Origin: Mucilaginibacter flavidus
GTDB taxonomy: Bacteria; Bacteroidota; Bacteroidia; Sphingobacteriales; Sphingobacteriaceae
Direction of reading: 5' to 3'
Assembly (NCBI RefSeq): GCF_024055575.1
Contig: NZ_JAMXOE010000001.1
Location: 620,001 to 684,000, forward strand
DNA length: 64,000 nucleotides
Positions within the stretch are counted from its first letter, which is position 1, and each line of letters opens with the position of its first letter. This document shows, one piece after another, positions 8,526-15,008 of the stretch. A program made the translations under genes and the position numbers. The notes under the pieces were generated by a model. It ran no database searches, was not told where the DNA came from, and worked only from the letters and a program-made list of their open reading frames with translations.

Positions 8526-9557
8526 ATGGTAGAGGTAAAAAAAGAAGGCATCATATTACAAACATCCAATCTTGATTTTGAGAATGAAAGCGTACTTAAC
8601 CCTGCTGTTTGGCAGGACGGTGATAAGGTGTACCTTTTTTACAGGGCTGTGCACGATAACAACCAAAGCTGCATTGGGTATTGCCGGCTGGATGGCCCGC
8701 TAACTATCGAACAAAAAAACAATACGCCATTTTTAACCCCGGAGTTTGACTACGAAAAACACGGCATGGAGGACCCGCGTATTGTTAAAATTGACGGCTT
8801 ATATTATTTAACTTACGTGGCCTTTGATGGTGCCAACGCTCTCGGCGCGCTGGCTACCTCAACTGATTTAGTAACCTTTACACGACAGGGCATTATTGTA
8901 CCGCAAATAAGCTACGCTGATTTCGACCGGCTTACCCGGCACGAGCCGGTTTTAAACGAAAAATACCTGCGTTATAACCGGGGTGCAAATATTTTAGCTG
9001 ATAAAGATTTTGTCTTTTTCCCCCGGCGGATAAATGGAAAGCTAACCTTTCTTCATCGCATAAAACCCGACATCCAAATAACATCCGTTACTGGCTTAAC
9101 CGAGTTGAACAACGTATTTTGGGAGCAATACTTCAGGCATTTTGATAAGCATATTTTATTAGCTCCGAAATACCCGCACGAGGTAAGCTACGTAGGTGCC
9201 GGCTGTCCGCCAATAGAAACCGAACATGGTTGGCTACTGATATACCACGGCGTTAAAGACATGGTTAAAGGCTACGAGTATTCGTGCTGCGTGGCATTGC
9301 TTGATTTGGATAACCCGCAGCACGAAATTGCCCGTTTACCCTATCCCCTGTTTAAGCCCGAACTACCATACGAGTTAAAGGGTGATGTGGACGATGTTTG
9401 TTTCCCCACCGGCACGGCCCTATTTGGCGACAGTCTGTATATTTATTATGGCGCAGCCGATGAATTAATCGCCTGCGCCAGTGTGAGTTTCACAGCATTG
9501 CTGGATGAGTTAATTTCTACTGCAAACTCTAAACCAGCACCGCTCCCCCATCAATAA
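8526..9557 (+). CDS. GH130 family glycoside phosphorylase/glycosidase
   Basis: A five-bladed beta-propeller enzyme of 343 aa without a signal peptide. The motif HGMEDPRIVKIDGLYYLTY (about 79-97) carries the conserved Asp of the EDPR motif used by beta-mannoside phosphorylases. Later motifs are FFPRRINGK, GAGCPPIETEHGWLLIYHGV and CFPTGTAL. GH130 enzymes typically phosphorolyse beta-mannosides to alpha-mannose-1-phosphate, though some hydrolyse. A cytoplasmic location and the adjoining phosphomannomutase-like gene favour phosphorolysis. The 3' end overlaps the convergent SDR gene by 29 bp. Confidence 0.85.
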   Translation: MVEVKKEGIILQTSNLDFENESVLNPAVWQDGDKVYLFYRAVHDNNQSCIGYCRLDGPLTIEQKNNTPFLTPEFDYEKHGMEDPRIVKIDGLYYLTYVAFDGANALGALATSTDLVTFTRQGIIVPQISYADFDRLTRHEPVLNEKYLRYNRGANILADKDFVFFPRRINGKLTFLHRIKPDIQITSVTGLTELNNVFWEQYFRHFDKHILLAPKYPHEVSYVGAGCPPIETEHGWLLIYHGVKDMVKGYEYSCCVALLDLDNPQHEIARLPYPLFKPELPYELKGDVDDVCFPTGTALFGDSLYIYYGAADELIACASVSFTALLDELISTANSKPAPLPHQ

Positions 9558-10290
9558 CAATATTTTGCCCGGTGGCAAATTGCTGTTTCATCAGGTAAAC
9601 AAAGGCAAGGGCTACGTCCTCAGCTTCGCCAACACGCTTTAGCAATAGCGCTTCCGCCTGAGATTTGAAAAGGCCTTCGCGGTCTGCTTCGGACATGCTG
9701 CCCCATAGGTTTGTTTTAATTACACCAGGAACCACTGAATTAACTCGAATTGGGGCAAGCTCAACTGCCATTGCCCTCACGAAGCCCTCCATTGCGCCAC
9801 AAATGCTCGAAGCGACCGACCACCCCGCGCCCGGCCGTAAGCTGGCGGTTCCACTGATTAATGATATCGCTCCACCTGCATTGATGTTGGGTGCGCCGTA
9901 TTTAACTGCGGCAAAGGCTCCCCAATAACGTATGTTAAAAAACGAGCGGGCCTCATCAATATCAGTTTCACCAATAGTGTGCAGCGTTAGGTTTTCGCCG
10001 GCGGTGTACACCATGTGGTCGAATTTGCCGGCGGCTTCAAAAAACTGTTTGATTTGTTCTTCCTTGCTTAAATTGACAGCAAAGCCGGTACTGCCTTTTG
10101 GAAGTTCTTTTAATGCGCTGTCTATCTTGTTTTGATTGGCTGAAACGATCACAACATTTGCCCCCTCGGCCGCCGCAGCTTTAGCTGTCGCCAGCCCAAT
10201 GCCCGAACTGCCGCCTAATATAATTACCCGTTTGTTTTTTAATGATTGGTTGAATTTTACTGAACTGTCCATTTGTTTTATTTTTAACAC
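9529..10290 (-). CDS. Short-chain dehydrogenase/reductase family protein with altered catalytic motif
   Basis: Rossmann-fold protein of 253 aa. The cofactor loop GGSSGIGLATA lies near residues 26-36. By alignment on the downstream GAMEGFVRAMA helix, the usual YxxxK pair falls at Ala160 and Cys164, so the classical catalytic Tyr and Lys appear to be missing. Later SDR motifs (ELAPIRVNSVVPGVI, TGQNIVIDGGAVLV) are intact. The protein may use another mechanism, bind cofactor without classical SDR catalysis, or act on an unusual substrate. The start may also be Met7 (MDSSVKFNQS). It is transcribed toward the GH130 gene and overlaps it by 29 bp. Confidence 0.82.
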   Translation of the reverse strand: MLKIKQMDSSVKFNQSLKNKRVIILGGSSGIGLATAKAAAAEGANVVIVSANQNKIDSALKELPKGSTGFAVNLSKEEQIKQFFEAAGKFDHMVYTAGENLTLHTIGETDIDEARSFFNIRYWGAFAAVKYGAPNINAGGAISLISGTASLRPGAGWSVASSICGAMEGFVRAMAVELAPIRVNSVVPGVIKTNLWGSMSEADREGLFKSQAEALLLKRVGEAEDVALAFVYLMKQQFATGQNIVIDGGAVLV

Positions 10291-10540
10291 TGCAAAATTG
10301 TGGGGTTAAAATGCTGAGACACTTAACAAATGGTAAATTCGGAAATTAAGATTCTGAACCATAATTTTCGTGATTAAGGGGATGCCCTGAAAATGTCTAA
10401 AAAGTTAGAAAAGTTCGGAAGACGCTGGGCTTATACGTTACTTGTTCAGTTGAAAAGGCATCCTTAAATTCTAAAAAATACCAGTTACGAAAACCTTCCC
10501 CCTTTCTGCCTGTTAAATAAACACATCAATATTTACCGGC

Positions 10541-10753
10541 ATGAAAAACAGCATCATTATAACCGCGTTTATCTTTAGTATTTACTTGCTATCGGCATGC
10601 GGCGGCGACCACATGGCCCGAAGCGGCAAGGGCGATACCGTAAAAAGCACCTATCCGCCAACCGTCGACTCGAGCAAGTTTGATAAAGATACCGGTCGCA
10701 ACATCCCCGGCATGCACGGCCACGGCACCAGACGGGACAGCGTGAAAAAGTAA
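10541..10753 (+). CDS. Small lipoprotein, 70 aa
   Basis: Unknown function. A lipoprotein signal ends at lipobox LLSAC (Cys20); the mature part is about 50 residues, polar and rich in Lys, Asp and Thr, with PGMHGHGTRR near the end. No known domain is recognised. The upstream 250 bp contains an inverted repeat of GGATGCC (near 10380 and 10460). It stands alone, 91 bp before the regulator-reductase fusion. Confidence 0.65.
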   Translation: MKNSIIITAFIFSIYLLSACGGDHMARSGKGDTVKSTYPPTVDSSKFDKDTGRNIPGMHGHGTRRDSVKK

Positions 10754-10844
10754 AGTGCATTTTTTAGGCCTGGCGGGGTTGAGGCGTTTTATTATTACCT
10801 TACATTTGTAATAATTTATAATTTCACGCTACACACCTTCACCC

Positions 10845-12506
10845 ATGGAAAAGCCAATAATATTTTCGATAGACGACGACCCGCAGGTGTTACGCACTAT
10901 TAGCCGCGATTTAAAATCGATGTACGGCAAGGATTATCGCATTATAAACACCACATCGGCCAACGAAGCATTGGAGGCCCTTGTTGAACACAAAAACAGT
11001 TCGGACGTGGTGGCCATGTTTGTGTGCGACCAGCGTATGCCCGAAATGGAAGGCGTTGCTTTTTTAGAGAAAGCCATAAAAATATACCCCAAAGCCAAGC
11101 GCGTTTTGCTTACGGCTTACTCTGATACCGAAGCTGCCATAAAAGCAATTAACGATGTGCAGCTTGATTATTACTTAATGAAGCCCTGGGACCCGCCATC
11201 AGAAAAACTATACCCGGTAATTGATGATTTGCTCGATGACTGGCAGAACGATTACATACCCGATTTTAAAGGCATTAAAGTTGTCGGCTACCAGTTTTCA
11301 CCGCAATCGCACACAGTTAAGGACTATCTGGCCAGCAATCTCATCCCTTATAAATGGCTGGATATTGAGAAAAACCCGGACGCAAAAGAGGTGCTGGCGC
11401 TTAACAATATTAAACTGGAAGAATTGCCGGTGGTAGTGTTTGACGATGGCACTTACGCATGCAAGCCCACCATCAGGTCGATATCGGAAAAGATTGGGGC
11501 CAATCCGCAGATAACCAATGATATTTATGACGTGGTAATTATAGGCGCAGGCCCCGCAGGATTGGCTGCAGCAGTTTACGGCGCATCCGAAGGTTTAAAA
11601 ACCTTGCTGATTGAACGTAAGGCCCCAGGCGGACAGGCAGGCACCAGCTCGCGTATTGAAAACTACCTGGGTTTCCCGGCAGGGCTAAGCGGGGCCGACT
11701 TAACCCGTCGCGCCATAACCCAGGCCATGCGTTTGGGCGCTGAGTTTTTATCGCCGCAGGCAGTAAATGACATCAAACAAAAAGACGGTTACAAAACCAT
11801 TATACTTGACGATGGCCCGGAAATAGTGAGCCGCACCGTGGTAATTACAACCGGGGTTGATTACCGCAAGCTTGATGTTAAGGGCGTTGAAAATTATACC
11901 GGCGCAGGTATTTACTACGGCGCTGCAACAACAGAAGCTTCGGCCTGCAAAGGCAAGGAAGTTTATGTAATAGGCGGCGGCAATTCGGCGGGACAGGCGG
12001 CGGTTTACCTGAGCAAGTTTGCCGATAACGTTTATATCATTATCCGCAGGGATAGCTTGAGTTACACCATGTCGGCCTATTTGATTCAGCAGATAGCGAA
12101 TTTACCCAATATACATGTACTGGCCGATACCGAAATTATTGAAGCGTGCGGGCATAACTGTTTGGAGAAACTGACACTCATTAACGTAAAAACAAAGGAA
12201 ACCGTTACCAAAGAGGCGGCAGCGCTGTATATTTTTATCGGCGCAAAACCGTATACGGACTGGCTGAAGCTTGACATCTTGAAGGACGAAAAAGGCTTTA
12301 TTGAAACCGGTCGCGAGTTAAGGCGTTATGAGGATTTCGGCAAAATATGGAAGCAAAACCGCGACCCATTTTTGTTGGAAACCAGCTGCAACGGCATATT
12401 TGCCGCCGGCGATGTTCGAGCGGGAGCCATGAACCGCGTAGCATCAGCCGTGGGCGAAGGCTCGATGGCGATAAGCTTTGTGCATAAGTATTTGGCGGAA
12501 GTTTAG
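10845..12506 (+). CDS. Response regulator - thioredoxin-fold - FAD-dependent reductase fusion
   Basis: The 553-aa product has three parts. Residues 1-130 are a receiver domain (acidic pocket DDD 10-12, phospho-acceptor Asp62 in VCDQRMPEMEG, LLTAYSD, YYLMKPW). Residues about 140-215 are a glutaredoxin/thioredoxin-like fold (VVGYQFSPQSHTVKDYL, LPVVVFDDG) in which SPQS replaces any CxxC. Residues 225-553 are a thioredoxin-reductase-like flavoprotein (FAD loop VIIGAGPAGLAAAVYG, NAD(P) loop VIGGGNSAGQAAVYLS, FAAGDVRAG). The reductase lacks the CxxC of true thioredoxin reductases: the expected place reads ATTEASACKGKEV, with one Cys. It is probably a signal-responsive flavin oxidoreductase. A zinc-finger gene follows 67 bp downstream in likely operon. 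Confidence 0.88.
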   Translation: MEKPIIFSIDDDPQVLRTISRDLKSMYGKDYRIINTTSANEALEALVEHKNSSDVVAMFVCDQRMPEMEGVAFLEKAIKIYPKAKRVLLTAYSDTEAAIKAINDVQLDYYLMKPWDPPSEKLYPVIDDLLDDWQNDYIPDFKGIKVVGYQFSPQSHTVKDYLASNLIPYKWLDIEKNPDAKEVLALNNIKLEELPVVVFDDGTYACKPTIRSISEKIGANPQITNDIYDVVIIGAGPAGLAAAVYGASEGLKTLLIERKAPGGQAGTSSRIENYLGFPAGLSGADLTRRAITQAMRLGAEFLSPQAVNDIKQKDGYKTIILDDGPEIVSRTVVITTGVDYRKLDVKGVENYTGAGIYYGAATTEASACKGKEVYVIGGGNSAGQAAVYLSKFADNVYIIIRRDSLSYTMSAYLIQQIANLPNIHVLADTEIIEACGHNCLEKLTLINVKTKETVTKEAAALYIFIGAKPYTDWLKLDILKDEKGFIETGRELRRYEDFGKIWKQNRDPFLLETSCNGIFAAGDVRAGAMNRVASAVGEGSMAISFVHKYLAEV

Positions 12507-12573
12507 GGTGTTGGAACGTTGTAAGGTTAAAAAGTTGGAATGTTATTGATACATAATTGAAATAGACATCATC

Positions 12574-12843
12574 ATGGAAGACGAAGTTTGCAAGCATTTA
12601 GCTGCTATTAAAACCTTAAAGCATGCTAAGGATTATGTTTGCGAAGAATGCATAAAAACGCATAGCACCTGGATGCACCTGCGCACCTGCCAAACCTGCG
12701 GCGTTACGCTTTGCTGCGACAGCTCGCCTAACCAGCATGCCAGCAAACATGCGGCTGAAGCAGGGCACCCTGTGGTAATATCAGCCGAACCCGGCGAACG
12801 CTGGCTGTGGTGCTATGTTGATGAAGAAATGGCGGAGTATTGA
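12574..12843 (+). CDS. UBP-type zinc finger protein, 89 aa
   Basis: A small cytoplasmic protein made almost entirely of a ubiquitin-hydrolase-like zinc finger. The Cys/His pattern (CKH near residue 6, VCEEC, RTCQTCG, LCCD, HASKHAAEAGHP) matches the ZnF-UBP fold, and WLWCYVDEEM closes the domain. In bacteria without ubiquitin such domains are usually found as short stand-alone proteins beside redox or signalling genes. Here it follows the regulator-reductase fusion by 67 bp on the same strand, suggesting a joint role, for example as a redox partner or C-terminus-binding adaptor. The role is inference. Confidence 0.8.
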   Translation: MEDEVCKHLAAIKTLKHAKDYVCEECIKTHSTWMHLRTCQTCGVTLCCDSSPNQHASKHAAEAGHPVVISAEPGERWLWCYVDEEMAEY

Positions 12844-12903
12844 AGGAGTTGGCAGTTTTCGGTTTGCAGTTGGCAGTTAAAAACACCGCAAACTGCAAAC
12901 TAT

Positions 12904-13350
12904 TTACCATTCCTCACTGCTATGCAAAAAATAACTATCAAGCGACAATGGCCCCGAACCCAATATCAGGAACATGACCAGTGCCGCCAGCGCAGCAACC
13001 GACGGCCATACCATGTAATTGATGGCGTCCTGGAAAATACCGCTTAAAAATATCGCGCCGAGCACTATGGGTATTTGTATAATACACCCAAATCTCGTTA
13101 AAATACCAAGCCCGATTAAAATGCCACCCACCATGTGGGCAAACGTTACATAATACACCAGCGCCATCAATACGCCCGGTGAAATGTTGACCGTGTTCTG
13201 GTTTTCAATAAGCGCTTTAAGGTATTCGGTGTTGTTCATAAAGGCGATGCCTTTAAGTAACAAAAAGCCTCCAAGCGCGATACGAACAACGTCGATAAAT
13301 TTGGGGTGATGCGTGTCGCCCCAGTTTTCAATCCGATGAACAAGATTCAT
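12904..13350 (-). CDS. DoxX family membrane protein
   Basis: A 148-aa protein with four predicted membrane helices. Features of the DoxX family include the GGFLLLKGIAFM segment in helix 1, FAHMVGGILIGLGILTRFG in helices 2-3 and FLILGSGPLSLD near the C-terminus. DoxX proteins are linked to quinone, thiosulfate or oxidative-stress functions; the exact role here is unknown. A second DoxX gene lies at 61538. Confidence 0.85.
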   Translation of the reverse strand: MNLVHRIENWGDTHHPKFIDVVRIALGGFLLLKGIAFMNNTEYLKALIENQNTVNISPGVLMALVYYVTFAHMVGGILIGLGILTRFGCIIQIPIVLGAIFLSGIFQDAINYMVWPSVAALAALVMFLILGSGPLSLDSYFLHSSEEW

Positions 13351-13630
13351 AATAACCTCCGGTTTTAAAGATTATAATTGGGCTGCGTGCTAAAGGGAGT
13401 TTTTGGGATAAACAGCCTTTAGTTTGTTTTAATAAATATAAGCAGATTGTTTTGATAAAACAATAATCAATTCTCATTCCATGCCTATATTTTTGCCGGA
13501 AAACGTTCCTGTTCACACTGAAACATAAGGAACAGGGTGGAACAGGAACATCTCGCCAAAAGTTACTAAAAAGCTTGTTTCTGCAACAATAATGCACTTT
13601 TTTACTTATTTACCACGTTAAAAAATGCAT

Positions 13631-13660
13631 AAAATGCTGACAAAACAGTGTCAGCATTTT
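13631..13660. terminator. Strong hairpin, terminator-like
   Basis: Perfect 11-bp stem AAAATGCTGAC / GTCAGCATTTT with an 8-nt loop, followed on the plus strand by ATCGTTTTT. No plus-strand gene precedes it; it could terminate leftover transcription or a small RNA. Confidence 0.5.
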
Positions 13661-13742
13661 ATCGTTTTTAATGTCGGAAATTTGCAGCCTCAAAGATATC
13701 TCCCCATTGTTGGTGTTCGGAGGATCAAAAAAGGGCGGGAAA

Positions 13743-13866
13743 GTGCGATTCCCTCCCCTGGGAGGGTGGAGGGAAGGGTTTCTGCGCCATGCTTTTGCGC
13801 ATGATTATTAAGAGTATAATAGTTCGATAGACCCCACCCTTCCCCGTCCTGGGGCGGGAATCGCAC
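13743..13866. repeat. Interspersed palindromic element with 11-bp terminal inverted repeats
   Basis: Starts GTGCGATTCCC and ends GGGAATCGCAC, with G/C-rich inner arms (CCTCCCCTGGGAGGG and CCCCGTCCTGGGGCGGG). Single copy in the window. It lies downstream of the GDPD gene. Confidence 0.6.
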
Positions 13867-13929
13867 GGGCCACGGCTTTTTTAATTATTCAAACACCCAT
13901 GGTGACAACACCTACAAAGGCCGTAACTA

Positions 13930-14745
13930 CTATCTCAATCCCTTCCCTTCCAAATATTTTATCAAAGCTGGTGGGTTATCTGTTTGCAGTCCCTTTAAGC
14001 CTGTGGCAATTGCCTTGTCCCATACCAGCGGCCCTTCCAGCGGGCTTTGCGCATCTGGCCAAACAGGAATATTTAACGTTGCTGCAAATGCCAGCATCTC
14101 TTTTGTGTACGTACTGTAGTCCCCGTCCAAAATGTCAGGATGCCAGGTATCGATAAATTTCTTCATCGATTCAACATTTTTTACACTATCGGGCGTACTC
14201 AGCATCAGCGGCATGGTCGGGTATGTTTTGCGCCAATCTGTAACTTGTGATGCTTTGTTTATGTAAACCAGCACCTGCTTTTCCATGTGGTATTGCTTGA
14301 GCAGGTTAAGGGTAACGGCTGCATCGGCCTCCTTAAAATCTATGTAGATATAAATTTTATCTCTGCAAAGTTTTAATATTTCTTCAAATAACGGAATGCG
14401 GTAGGTTGCCGTGTCGGCATTGTTTTTAGCTTTTACTTTTAAATCCCGCAGTTGCTGCAGGGTAAGGTTCTTTATTAATCCCTTAAAGCCTGTCATGCGG
14501 TCGGTACTGGCATCGTGCATACTAACGAGCTGCCCGTCGGACGTGGTACGCAGATCTATTTCAATATAGTCGGCACCGTCTTTAATAGCCATTGCATAGC
14601 CTTCCAGGGTATTTTCGGGGTATACGGTATGGTCGCCGCGGTGGGCGGCAACAATGTATCTGTGCCTTGCCGCCGGTGCGGGGTTTTGAGCGTTTGCGCT
14701 GGTCATCAATAATATCCCGGCAACAGCAATAAATAAGAATTTCAT
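13930..14745 (-). CDS. Exported glycerophosphodiester phosphodiesterase
   Basis: Hydrolyses glycerophosphodiesters to glycerol-3-phosphate and an alcohol. The 271-aa product has a signal peptide (MKFLFIAVAGILLMTSANAQ) and the GDPD catalytic set: AAHRGDHTVYPENTLEGY (His and Glu), DYIEIDLRTTSDGQLVSMHD (Glu, Asp, His). Length is normal. It is transcribed in the same direction as the susC-susD-phosphoesterase genes, 258 bp beyond the phosphoesterase stop codon and across a 226-bp inserted repeat, and fits a phosphorus-scavenging role. Confidence 0.92.
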   Translation of the reverse strand: MKFLFIAVAGILLMTSANAQNPAPAARHRYIVAAHRGDHTVYPENTLEGYAMAIKDGADYIEIDLRTTSDGQLVSMHDASTDRMTGFKGLIKNLTLQQLRDLKVKAKNNADTATYRIPLFEEILKLCRDKIYIYIDFKEADAAVTLNLLKQYHMEKQVLVYINKASQVTDWRKTYPTMPLMLSTPDSVKNVESMKKFIDTWHPDILDGDYSTYTKEMLAFAATLNIPVWPDAQSPLEGPLVWDKAIATGLKGLQTDNPPALIKYLEGKGLR

Positions 14746-14782
14746 GTGGTTTAGCTTTAATTTTTGTCGATTAATTAACTAT

Positions 14783-15008
14783 AGTTCGATATAAGAACAC
14801 GATTCTTTGAGTTGCGGGCGATATCCCAATAGCTGGTCGTGGCCTCACCCTGCCCTCTCCAAAGGAGAGGGTTCTAAAAATGGATTTACGAAAAGCGAAG
14901 CTAAAGTCCTCTCCTTTGGAGAGGATTATTACATGAGGGCTGCGCCGTTTAGGTGAGGCGAAGTAAGAGATTGTGGTGTACCAATTCTTATATCGAACTC
15001 ACGTTAGT
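14783..15008. mobile_element. MITE-like 226-bp element, copy A
   Basis: Flanked by 7-bp direct repeats TAACTAT (14776-14782 and 15009-15015). Terminal inverted repeat AGTTCGATATAAGAA at the left matches TTCTTATATCGAACT at 14985-14999. Inner arms CCTCTCCAAAGGAGAGG and CCTCTCCTTTGGAGAGG form further hairpins. No coding capacity. It lies directly at the stop codon of the phosphoesterase gene. A second copy of the same length lies at 62976-63201. Confidence 0.7.

Larger units (their letters stand above)
13351..13929. other. Intergenic region between doxX and the GDPD gene
   Basis: About 580 bp with no convincing gene. It contains inverted GTTCCTGTTC / GAACAGGAAC (13505-13514 and 13540-13549) with a third GGAACAGG between them, a strong hairpin at 13631-13660, and a palindromic repeat at 13743-13866. 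Confidence 0.55.
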
